A stretch of DNA of 64,000 bases from Fischerella sp. PCC 9605. GTDB lineage: Bacteria > Cyanobacteriota > Cyanobacteriia > Cyanobacteriales > Nostocaceae. The DNA lies in the NCBI RefSeq assembly GCF_000517105.1, contig NZ_KI912148.1, positions 2,065,812 to 2,129,811 of the forward strand, written 5' to 3'. The position numbers were made by a program, and so were the translations under genes. Below are positions 24,744-33,356 of this stretch, piece after piece (position 1 is the first letter of the stretch; every line of letters begins with the position of its first letter). The notes below the pieces were generated by a model that saw only the letters and a list, made by a program, of their open reading frames with translations, made no database searches and was not told where the DNA came from.

Positions 24744-26183
24744 ATGGTTCATCAAAAAAATAATCTGTTTCGCAAACAAGCTTTAGATCATTCTTCTTCA
24801 CCTGAGCGCTTAGATCAGTTGATGCAAGTAATTAGCCCAACAAAGTGGCTACCTTTGATTGCTATGGGCACTTTGGTTGCATCCGGTTTGGCTTGGAGTG
24901 TTTTTGGTCGTATCCCGATTACAGTTGAGGGTAAAGGTGTGCTTGTCTTTCCCAGCAAAGTTGTGGGGTTTCAGTTTCCTAGCATTGAGGGGAAAATCAA
25001 GGCAGTAAATGTACGCGCGGGCGACTTTGTCAAGAAAGGACAGGTGCTAGCAACAATTGACCAAGAAGAACTGCAAAAGCAACTACAGCAGCAACGTACC
25101 AAACTAGCAGAACTCACAGCGCAGGATCAAAACGCTAATTCACTTCAAAACCAACGCAGCCAATTGCAAATCGTTACGATCGCCCAACAGCGCCAAAACT
25201 TAGAGCAAGAATTGCAGCAAGCTCAGGCTCTGACTCCGGTTATTAAGAGTAAAAACCTCGATGCGATCGCCCAGCAGCGAAAAAATATCCAACAAGGTTT
25301 GCGTGATGCTGAAGCTTTGGTTCCTACCCTCAAGCAGAGACTTGAGCGGCGTCAGTGGCTGAAAACTCAAGGAGCTATTTCAGATGATACCGTGTTAGAA
25401 GCAGAACAGACTTACCTGAATAGTCTCCAAAAAATCGCCGATCTCAAACAACAACTAAAGCAACTAGACATCAGTCAAGTTCAGGCACAAAAGTCCTACC
25501 TTCAAAATCTCAATCAAATTGCCTCCCTCAAAACCCAGTTAACACAACTAAACACTCAACAAAAAACCCTTGCTGAGCAAGATTTGCAATCTTCAATTAC
25601 CCGAACAAATCAGATTCAGGATTTGAAGCGCAGTATTGCCCAACTGGAACGAAAAGTAAATGGTGAGAGCCAAGTAAAGAGCGACCATACCGGACGCATT
25701 TTAGAACTCAATATCAATCCTGGACAAATTGTACCTCCGGGAACCCAAATCGGGACTATGGAAGCGCAAGACCCATCCGCCAAGTTGGTTGGTGTCACAT
25801 TCTTTCCAATTGGTGAGGGCAAAAAGGTTCAAAAGGGCATGAAAGTGCAAATTACACCCTCCACAGTCGAGCGAGAACGCTTTGGCGGTATTGTCGGCAA
25901 TGTCACCCATGTTTCACCCTTTCCTGTTACTAAAGAGAGCGCCTCAAAAGTGATCGGCAGTCCAGAAATCGTACAAAGTCTGGTGTCCGATCAACCTCAG
26001 ATCCAAATTATGACTGAACTGAAACCAGACGCCTCAACCTTCAGTGGCTATAAATGGTCTTCTTCCAAGGGCCCAGAACAGAAAATGACTCCTGGAACCA
26101 CTTCCTCTGTGCGAGTAACTGTGAAAGAAGAAGCCCCCATTTCTTTTGTTTTGCCCATTCTCAAATCTTTAGGTAGTTCGTAG
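24744..26183 (+). CDS. HlyD-family adaptor, NHLM bacteriocin system secretion protein
   Basis: 479 residues from ATG 24744, which has GGAG in front; upstream in-frame starts lack a ribosome site. After a cytoplasmic N-terminus comes one membrane helix (WLPLIAMGTLVASGLAWSVF), a biotinyl-lipoyl half motif (VNVRAGDFVKKGQVLATIDQ), a long coiled coil (about 120-340, KQLQQQRTKLAELTAQ ...), and the second lipoyl half (HTGRILELNINPGQIVPPGT). This is the periplasmic adaptor that bridges an ABC exporter and the outer membrane. Position between the cNMP-type protein and the C39 exporter fits the NHLM order. Confidence 0.88.
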   Translation: MVHQKNNLFRKQALDHSSSPERLDQLMQVISPTKWLPLIAMGTLVASGLAWSVFGRIPITVEGKGVLVFPSKVVGFQFPSIEGKIKAVNVRAGDFVKKGQVLATIDQEELQKQLQQQRTKLAELTAQDQNANSLQNQRSQLQIVTIAQQRQNLEQELQQAQALTPVIKSKNLDAIAQQRKNIQQGLRDAEALVPTLKQRLERRQWLKTQGAISDDTVLEAEQTYLNSLQKIADLKQQLKQLDISQVQAQKSYLQNLNQIASLKTQLTQLNTQQKTLAEQDLQSSITRTNQIQDLKRSIAQLERKVNGESQVKSDHTGRILELNINPGQIVPPGTQIGTMEAQDPSAKLVGVTFFPIGEGKKVQKGMKVQITPSTVERERFGGIVGNVTHVSPFPVTKESASKVIGSPEIVQSLVSDQPQIQIMTELKPDASTFSGYKWSSSKGPEQKMTPGTTSSVRVTVKEEAPISFVLPILKSLGSS

Positions 26184-26329
26184 GAAAGAGTGGGAGAGGG
26201 GGAAATGGGGAGATGGGGAGATGGGGAAATGGGGGGAGTGGAATAATAACCCACTAACTACTAACTACTAACTACTAACTACTAACCACTAACTAATGAC
26301 TAATGACCAATGACTATTGACTATTGACT
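26184..26329. repeat. Short tandem repeats between export genes
   Basis: GGGGAGAT units (26200-26236) are followed from 26252 by heptamer-like ACTAACT/ACTAACC and then TGACTAT words up to the next start codon. The same heptamers occur at 508-541. These are the short tandemly repeated repetitive sequences typical of Nostocales. Confidence 0.8.
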
Positions 26330-28690
26330 ATGTTAAAGCGAAAACTACAAACACTATTTAAAAAGCGTAAAGATACCCGGCGTCGCACACCCACACTGCT
26401 GCAAATGGAAGCTGTGGAATGTGGCGCTGCTTCTTTAGGAATTATTCTTGGTTATTACGGTCGAATTGTACCTCTAGCAAAACTCCGTCAAGATTGCGGT
26501 ATATCGCGTGATGGGAGTAAAGCCACTAACGTTCTCGCTGCTGCTAGAAGCTACGGGTTGAATGCCAAAGGCTTCAAAACAGAGTTGGACGCACTGCGGG
26601 AAATGCAATGCCCCTACATTGTGTTTTGGAATTTCAACCATTTCTTGGTGGTAGAGGGATTCGACAAAGATCGAGTTTATCTTAATGACCCCGCCAGCGG
26701 GCCGCGCAACGTCTCCTTGGAAGAATTTAGCAATTCCTTCACAGGTGTAGTGCTGGTTATGCAGCCTGGCCCGGAGTTCAAAAAAGGGGGAAGCAAACCC
26801 AGCATTCTCTTGGCTTTGTGGCAAAGGCTGCGCTTTTCTGTTGGGGCGCTTGTTTATTGTGTAGTGGCAGGGTTGCTGTTGGTAATTCCTGGAATGGCAA
26901 TGCCAGCTTTTTCGCAGGTGTTTGTAGACAATATTTTAATTCAGGGTCGCAAAGAATGGCTGAATCCGCTAATTTTGGGGATTATCTTCACAGCAGTGAT
27001 TACGGGATTTTTGACACTACTACAGTTACAGTCCCTGCGCCGGATGAAAATCAAGCTGTCTGTGGGAATGTCCAGTCAATTTCTATGGCATATTTTACAC
27101 TTACCTGTTAGTTTTTACGATCAACGCTTTGCTGGCGAAATCAGCAGCCGCGTCCAGCTCAACGACATCTTAGCCAGCTTGCTTTCAGGTAAATTAGCTA
27201 CGACAGCGATCGCCGCAATCACAGTAATTTTTTATGCTGCGATCATGCTGCAATATGACTTAGTACTGACCTCAATAGGCATAGCTTTTGTTGCTTTTAA
27301 CCTCCTGGCATTGCAATGGGTATCCCGACGACGGGTGGACGCCAATATGCGATTGCAACAGGATCAAGGAAAAGTTACCGGAGTGTCAATTTCTGGTCTC
27401 CAGAGTATGGAAACACTTAAGGCATCCGGCTTAGAATCAGATTTCTTCTCCCGGTGGGCAGGCTACTATGCCAAATCGATCAACGCCCAGCAGGAAATGG
27501 ACGTCACAAACCAAGCTTTGGGGGTGTTGCCTTCTTTTCTCTCTAGGGTAGCCTCAATGTTACTGATCACCGTGGGTGGTCTACGGGTAATTGATGGACA
27601 TTTAAGCATTGGGATGCTAGTGGCATTTCAAGCTCTCATGCAACAGTTTATGCAGCCTGTAAATAATCTCATCACCCTTGGCAGCAACTTGCAAGAAGTA
27701 GAAGGTAGTATCACTCGCCTTGATGATGTTTTACAAAACCCGACAGATCGGCAAGTCGATAAGGGACAAGGGGGACAAGGGAAAGGGGACAAGGGAAAGG
27801 GGACAAGGGAAGGAGGACAAGGAGGACAAGCAAACAAGGGGACACGAGGACGCCAGGGTATGAAAGATATTTTTGATAAGTTATCCACCTCACAGGGCGA
27901 TCCAGTCGCCTCGTCTCCGCGTTATCCAGTCTCTGCGCCTGCCACTCCTGCGACCAAATTGCAAGGATACGTCGAGCTACGCAACGTTACATTTGGCTAC
28001 AACCGGGTTGCTGCTCCTTTGATTGAAAATTTTAACTTCTCACTCAAACCAGGGCAACGAGTGGCTTTGGTGGGTGGAAGTGGTTCTGGTAAATCTACGA
28101 TCGCCAAAATGGTAGCTGGGTTATACGCACCTTGGCAGGGAGAAATCCTGTTTGACGGTATACCCAGAAGCGAAATTCCTCGCCAGGTGTTAGTTAATTC
28201 TCTAGCGTTAGTAGAGCAGGATATCTTTTTATTTGCTGGCAGTGTCCGAGAAAACTTGACACTGTGGGATACCACTGTGCCGGAAAGTAATTTGGTGCGT
28301 GCTTGTAAAGATGCGGCAATCCACGATGTAGTCATCTCCTTACCAGGGGGTTACGGTGCGGAACTATTAGAAGGCGCTAGCAACTTGAGTGGGGGTCAGC
28401 GACAGCGCTTAGAAATTGCCCGGGCTTTGGTTAATAACCCCGCCATTTTAGTAATGGATGAAGCTACCAGCGCCCTCGATACCGAAACCGAAAAAATCAT
28501 TGACCGGAAACTGCGCCAGCGAGGTTGTACTTGTATTATTGTGGCGCATCGACTCAGCACCATCCGAGATTGTGATGAAATTATTGTCCTCGAACGAGGA
28601 AAAGTAGTCCAACGCGGAACCCATGACGAATTAAAGCAAGTTGAGGGTACATATTTGCAATTGATCCGTAGCGAAGGAGGAGCGCTTTAA
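26330..28690 (+). CDS. C39-peptidase ABC exporter (NHLM-type)
   Basis: 786 residues from ATG 26330. N-terminal C39 peptidase with catalytic Cys31 in QMEAVECGAASLG, histidine in FNHFLVVEGF and aspartate in YLNDPASGPR; then six membrane helices (about 160-440) and an ABC ATPase with Walker A GGSGSGKST, signature LSGGQRQRLEIARAL and Walker B ILVMDEATSALD. It would cleave precursors after Gly-Gly and export the cores. Between membrane and ATPase domains is an odd 35-residue Lys/Gly/Gln-rich linker encoded by GGACAAGG-like repeats (about 27765-27860). That insertion is in frame and spares all motifs. Matches the peptidase/permease/ATPase member of NHLM loci. Confidence 0.92.
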   Translation: MLKRKLQTLFKKRKDTRRRTPTLLQMEAVECGAASLGIILGYYGRIVPLAKLRQDCGISRDGSKATNVLAAARSYGLNAKGFKTELDALREMQCPYIVFWNFNHFLVVEGFDKDRVYLNDPASGPRNVSLEEFSNSFTGVVLVMQPGPEFKKGGSKPSILLALWQRLRFSVGALVYCVVAGLLLVIPGMAMPAFSQVFVDNILIQGRKEWLNPLILGIIFTAVITGFLTLLQLQSLRRMKIKLSVGMSSQFLWHILHLPVSFYDQRFAGEISSRVQLNDILASLLSGKLATTAIAAITVIFYAAIMLQYDLVLTSIGIAFVAFNLLALQWVSRRRVDANMRLQQDQGKVTGVSISGLQSMETLKASGLESDFFSRWAGYYAKSINAQQEMDVTNQALGVLPSFLSRVASMLLITVGGLRVIDGHLSIGMLVAFQALMQQFMQPVNNLITLGSNLQEVEGSITRLDDVLQNPTDRQVDKGQGGQGKGDKGKGTREGGQGGQANKGTRGRQGMKDIFDKLSTSQGDPVASSPRYPVSAPATPATKLQGYVELRNVTFGYNRVAAPLIENFNFSLKPGQRVALVGGSGSGKSTIAKMVAGLYAPWQGEILFDGIPRSEIPRQVLVNSLALVEQDIFLFAGSVRENLTLWDTTVPESNLVRACKDAAIHDVVISLPGGYGAELLEGASNLSGGQRQRLEIARALVNNPAILVMDEATSALDTETEKIIDRKLRQRGCTCIIVAHRLSTIRDCDEIIVLERGKVVQRGTHDELKQVEGTYLQLIRSEGGAL
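27765..27860 (+). repeat. GGGACAAGG tandem repeats inside the exporter gene
   Basis: About ten imperfect copies of (G)GGACAAGG(GA)A encode a Lys-Gly-Gln-rich linker in frame. Similar words occur in nearby intergenic DNA, so a genomic repeat seems to have invaded the coding sequence. Confidence 0.75.
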
Positions 28691-29126
28691 AAAAGTCAAA
28701 AGTCAAGAGTTGTAGAGACGTGCCATGGCACGTCTCTACAGAGTCAAGAGTCAAGAGTCAAAAATAATTTACGTCTAATGTGAATTCATAAAGGTCAGTA
28801 ATAGGTAATAGGTAATAAAACTACTAATCACCAATCACCAATCCCATCTGTGTGCACCCCCCTCATTCCCCCCTCTTGTAGGGGTGAACGTAGAGGAAAA
28901 ACTTTTATTTATTGTGCATCCGTGGTCGATTTCTAAAACAATATCTTGGTCATATAGCAATCCTAAATCATTCGTGAAACTCTTTTTTTCTCTTTCTTTG
29001 TGTTCTTTGCGTCCTTTGTGGTTCGTTTCTCAAAAACATTTTCCACAAATCAGATAGGACTGCTATAGCCTTAATTCCCATCAAACATAAATTTTACTTT
29101 CTTATTTTTAATTGGAGCAGCGACTG
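28691..29126. other. Intergenic region with repeats between exporter genes
   Basis: Holds a 30-bp palindrome (28711-28740), AGTCAAGAGTCAAGAGTC tandem words, and at about 28849-28890 a copy of the GTGCACCCCCCTCATTCCCC sequence found inverted at 14100-14137. No gene seen. Confidence 0.6.
28711..28740. repeat. 30-bp perfect palindrome (TGTAGAGACGTGCCA half-site)
   Basis: Second copy of the palindrome at 18566-18593 with compensating changes on both arms (GCG to GTG and CGC to CAC), so pairing is kept. Confidence 0.85.
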
Positions 29127-32051
29127 ATGTTAGAACAAATCAGTTTTGTGATTCCACAAGGACAACAATATATATTAAAAGGTAATCAGCCAATACTTTT
29201 AAATGACCCGCAGACGGTTTGGCTAGTCAAATCTGGTTCTTTGGCGCTATTTGCGATCGCAGTTAAAGATGGTGTTCCCGAGGGTTCTCGCCGTTATTTA
29301 TTAACTATTGGAGACGGAGGGGCGATGTTCTCTACAATCCCCAACCAAACGGAGGAGCAGCGCCAGATCCTAGCGGTGTCGATGGAGGAGACAGAACTCC
29401 TGAAGATGTCAAAAGATGATTTTAACAGATTAATTGCCAGCGCTAATGGTGAGGCAGCAGCTTTGGTAGACGGCTGGGTGAATCAACTAGGCTTCGCACT
29501 GTCTGAAATTACTCCCCCAGGAATACCAGTTAAACCAGAGGGAATTAACTTTTTCTCCCTAAATAACGGCAATATCTTTCAGCCCCAGCAAGGTACTGTA
29601 TCCTGGGTGCAAATCCAGGAAGGATATGCTCGCTGGATGGGATTAGAAGAATTGCAACTTTCTTGTGCATCCGGAATGTTGCCTTTGAGTGCAGATATGT
29701 GGTTGCAGGCAGATAGTATTGTTGAACTTGCCACTAAAAACACCTCGGATCTGCAAAATGGGAATACTATCTTAGAAAGTTTGTCCCAACTTAATACCTA
29801 TTTCCTCCAAGGCATTGATTTATTAGAGCAGTCGGAAATCTCCGCAGAATTACATAGATTTCAAGAAAGAGAACGTCTCAATTATAATGTCATGCAAGAG
29901 GCGTTGGCGGAACTGTCATCCGTGCTGGAAGTACGGAAATCAGCTTTTTCCTCAGAGATGAAATCGGCTGATGACCCAGATCAAGCCCTGTTGATTGCTG
30001 CTGGTGCAGTGGGGCGGGCTTTGGGAATTAAGATTTGTCCTCCCGCCCAATCGGAAGACCTCAGACGGGTAGCAGAACCACTAGAAGCGATCGCCCGTGC
30101 TTCCCGGGTAAGGATGCGTCGGATTTCTTTAACTGATAAGTGGTGGAAAAAGGACTCTGGCCCTGTCCTGACCTACACTAAAGACGATCATCCCGTGGCA
30201 ATATTGCCAAAATCTGATAACCGCTACGAGATTTTCGATCCCCTAGAACGGACTCGCACCCTTGTAGATGAGCGCACTGCTGCCAAGCTGACTCCGACTG
30301 GCTACGTTTTTTATCGACCTTTCCCCGATACAAAATTTAAAATCCTGGATTTACTTCAGTTTGCGCTGCGAGGACACGTCAAAGATCTGATCTATGTACT
30401 TTTGGCTGGAGTTTGCACCACTGTGTTGGGGATGCTCACACCCCAAGCTACCGCCGTCCTCATCGACAGTGCCATTCCCGATGCTAACCGGGGATTATTA
30501 ATGCAAATAGGCTTGGGTCTTTTGGCTGTCACCTTTGGACAAGCTTTGTTTGACCTCACTCAGGCATTTGCGATCATCAGAGTACAAACTTTTGCGGAAT
30601 CTTCTACGCAAGCGGCGGTATGGGATCGGCTTTTGAATTTGCAAGCATCGTTTTTCCGTCAGTTCTCAGTTGGTGACTTGAAATCTCGGGTTAGTGCCAT
30701 CTCTAGTATCCACCAGAAACTAAGTAGCACTGTTCTCAAAAGCATCTTCTCCAGTTTCTTTTCGCTGCTCAACCTCGCGCTGCTATTCTACTACAGTACA
30801 ACACTCGCTTTATTAGCCTGTTTAGTCGCCGTTGTCAATATTGGCGTCACGATTTTCTCTGGGATGCTGACTGTGCGTAAGTTCCGGCCATTGCTGGAGT
30901 TGGAAGGACAAATCTTTGGTTTGATGGTGCAATTGATTAATGGTGTAGCGAAAATCCGAGTCTCGGGAGCAGAGGCACGAGCTTTTGCTTACTGGAGCAG
31001 ACAGTATACACATCAACTCAAACTCATGTTGAGAACCCAGAGTATTGAAGATGGTGTGACTTTTATTACTAAAATCCTGCCACCGCTCACAAATGCTCTG
31101 CTGTTTTGGGCTGCTGCTAGTATGCTCCAAGAGTCGCCCGAAGGTGGTGGCTTGTCTACTGGTATCTTTCTCGCCTTCAATGCTGCGTTTGGTAGCTTTA
31201 TTGGTGGAGCCACTAATCTCAGTACTACAATTGTGGACGTTATGCAAGTCTTGCCAATGTGGAAGCGTGCCGAACCAATTCTCGAAGCTGTACCAGAAAT
31301 CTCTGCTAGCAAAACCGACCCTGGCAGGCTATCAGGCAAACTGCTTGTAGATCATGTGGTTTTCCGCTATCGAGATGATGGCCCTCTAACGTTGGATGAT
31401 GTGACTATCAAAGCTGAGCCGGGAGAGTATATCGCTCTGGTTGGACCTTCTGGGAGTGGGAAATCGACTTTGTTTCGTTTGTTGCTGGGATTTGACCATC
31501 CTGAATCTGGCACTATTTACTACGACGGACAAGACTTGGCTGGGTTGGATGTTAATGCTGTGCGCCGACAGCTGGGTGTGGTGATGCAAAATAGCCGGAT
31601 GATGTCAGGTTCCATCTTTGATAACATTGCCAGCGGAGCCATGATTACAATGGAGGAAGCTTGGGAAGCAGCGCGGGCTTCTGGCTTAGCGGATGATATT
31701 GAAGCTATGCCAATGGGTATGCACACTGTTGTTAGTGAGGGAGCCACTAACCTCTCTGGTGGACAACGGCAACGTTTATTAATTGCCCGAGCGCTAGTAT
31801 TAAAACCCCGGATTCTGCTGTTTGATGAAGCTACTAGTGCTTTAGATAACAGAACTCAGGCGATTGTCAGTGAAAGCTTGGAAAGATTGCAGGTGACTAG
31901 AATTGCGATCGCTCACCGACTTAGCACCATCCGCAATGCTCACCGCATTTATGTACTTCAGGACGGTAGGGTCGTACAGCAAGGAAGTTTCGACGAACTG
32001 GCAAAACAACAAGGGCTGTTTGCTCAACTCATGGCGCGGCAGATGCTTTGA
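29127..32051 (+). CDS. NHLM-type ABC exporter permease/ATPase subunit
   Basis: 974 residues; ATG 29127 has GGAG nine bases before it. It has an N-terminal cyclic-nucleotide-like fold (residues 1-110), a long mixed region (about 110-420), membrane helices starting near LIYVLLAGVCTTVLGMLTPQ, and an ATPase with GPSGSGKST, NLSGGQRQRLLIARAL and ILLFDEATSALD. There is no C39 peptidase. This is the second, larger ABC protein characteristic of NHLM/NHLP loci, so the full three-gene export set is present. It likely forms a complex with or alongside the C39 exporter and the HlyD-type adaptor. No maturation enzyme is encoded up- or downstream. Confidence 0.9.
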   Translation: MLEQISFVIPQGQQYILKGNQPILLNDPQTVWLVKSGSLALFAIAVKDGVPEGSRRYLLTIGDGGAMFSTIPNQTEEQRQILAVSMEETELLKMSKDDFNRLIASANGEAAALVDGWVNQLGFALSEITPPGIPVKPEGINFFSLNNGNIFQPQQGTVSWVQIQEGYARWMGLEELQLSCASGMLPLSADMWLQADSIVELATKNTSDLQNGNTILESLSQLNTYFLQGIDLLEQSEISAELHRFQERERLNYNVMQEALAELSSVLEVRKSAFSSEMKSADDPDQALLIAAGAVGRALGIKICPPAQSEDLRRVAEPLEAIARASRVRMRRISLTDKWWKKDSGPVLTYTKDDHPVAILPKSDNRYEIFDPLERTRTLVDERTAAKLTPTGYVFYRPFPDTKFKILDLLQFALRGHVKDLIYVLLAGVCTTVLGMLTPQATAVLIDSAIPDANRGLLMQIGLGLLAVTFGQALFDLTQAFAIIRVQTFAESSTQAAVWDRLLNLQASFFRQFSVGDLKSRVSAISSIHQKLSSTVLKSIFSSFFSLLNLALLFYYSTTLALLACLVAVVNIGVTIFSGMLTVRKFRPLLELEGQIFGLMVQLINGVAKIRVSGAEARAFAYWSRQYTHQLKLMLRTQSIEDGVTFITKILPPLTNALLFWAAASMLQESPEGGGLSTGIFLAFNAAFGSFIGGATNLSTTIVDVMQVLPMWKRAEPILEAVPEISASKTDPGRLSGKLLVDHVVFRYRDDGPLTLDDVTIKAEPGEYIALVGPSGSGKSTLFRLLLGFDHPESGTIYYDGQDLAGLDVNAVRRQLGVVMQNSRMMSGSIFDNIASGAMITMEEAWEAARASGLADDIEAMPMGMHTVVSEGATNLSGGQRQRLLIARALVLKPRILLFDEATSALDNRTQAIVSESLERLQVTRIAIAHRLSTIRNAHRIYVLQDGRVVQQGSFDELAKQQGLFAQLMARQML

Positions 32052-32126
32052 TATAGACAGCGATCGCTATTGCGATCCGATCCCGGGCTTGACAGTATAA
32101 ATTAATTCTAGAAATTAGTAAAAAAT

Positions 32127-32949
32127 ATGAAATTAGGTAAACATGCCCTAATAACAGGGAGTTCACGTGGTATCGGTAGAGCGATCGCCATAAAATTAGC
32201 AAAGCATGGTGTCAACATCGCAATTCATTATTACAAGAATGAAGAGGCCGCTAACGATACCTTGTTAAAATTACGAGAGCAGGGCGCTGATGGTTTTTTG
32301 GTACAAGCCGATGTGTCAAACCCAGAGGACATCAGCCGCATGTTTAACCAAGTTCAAGATAAGTTCGGCAAACTCGACATTTTCGTAAGCAACGCCCGGC
32401 CTGACATGTCTGCGTTTTACCACTCTCCTATGGAGATAACTCTGGATCATTGGCGTGCAGCTCTCGATTCGCAAGCACAAGCATTTCTCCTCGGCACGCA
32501 AAAAGCAGCTCGCCTCATGCTCGACGGTGGAAGAATCATTGCCATTACTTACTCGCCCAGCGGACGCACAGGCTAGTTGGCAACCGTGGGCTGCGATGGG
32601 AACTGCCAAAGCTGCACTAGACTCGCTGTGTCGCTACTTCGCAGTGGCTTTAGCTCCTCGTAGAATCACCGTGAATGGTATTAGTCCCGGATGCATTTTT
32701 GGCGAACCAAACGTTATTGATGGCGGCATTTTGCGTGTTTTGCGGCAAAATGTACAAGAGGCGATTCAAAACTGGCATCAAAGTGGATGGACACCGATGA
32801 GACGATTGGGAACTCCAGAAGATATCGCCAATGCTGTTATGCTTTTGTGCATGGAAGAAGCCAATTTTATTACAGGTCAAATGATCTACGTAGACGGTGG
32901 AGCCTCCATTATGGACGCCGTTTTCCCACTCGACATTCAGCAAGGATAG
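32127..32949 (+). pseudogene. SDR oxidoreductase (FabL-like) with a one-base frameshift
   Basis: The first part (from ATG 32127) has the cofactor loop TGSSRGIGRAIAIKLAKHG and ends in GGRIIAITYSPSGRTG and a TAG. The second frame continues SWQPWAAMGTAKAALDSLCR, the SDR helix with catalytic Lys, then VNGISPGCIFGEPNVIDGGI and the C-terminal ITGQMIYVDGGASIMDA. Removing one base at 32573-32574 gives an uninterrupted 273-residue protein, so the gene is otherwise intact. The Tyr of YxxxK is replaced by Met-Gly-Thr-Ala-Lys (MGTAK), as in some divergent enoyl-reductase-like SDRs. It directly follows the exporter gene (76 bases). Recent mutation or sequencing error. Confidence 0.75.
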
Positions 32950-33040
32950 TTGGTTGTGGTAAACTGCAAGCGATCGCACTCTAACATTAGAATCAAGTAG
33001 ATCATTGAGCGATCTGTCTAGGTGTTTTAAGTGCAAAACC

Positions 33041-33302
33041 TCAACGTTCACACCTCAAACCGCAATGTTCTCATTTCATACTGCAACGTTCTCACTTGAA
33101 ACCACAACGTTCTCACTTGAAACCACAACGTTCTCACTTGAAACCGCAATGTTCTCATTTCATACTGCAACGTTCTCACTTTAAACCTCAACGTTCTCAC
33201 TTTAAACCGCAACGTTCTCATTTCAAACCGCAACGTTCTCACTTGAAACCACAACGTTCTCACTTGAAACCTCAACGTTCTCACTTCAAACCTCAACGTT
33301 GC
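33041..33302. repeat. 21-bp tandem repeat array, about 12 units
   Basis: Consensus unit AACGTTCTCACTTGAAACC plus two bases, with variants CATTTCATACTGC and CTTTAAACC. Because 21 is a multiple of three, long open frames exist on both strands. Units 1-2 and 5-6 share the same variant, so a larger block was also duplicated. The array ends at an HIP1 site. It lies between the frameshifted SDR and the MscS gene. Confidence 0.9.
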
Positions 33303-33356
33303 GATCGCCCAACCATAAATAGTCTTCTTTCATCTGATGAGCAAGCCTCTCGGGAG

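Noticed and set aside
33041-33302. Tandem repeats considered as a CRISPR array
   Set aside because: Units are 21 bp and contiguous, with no unique spacers between them and no cas genes.
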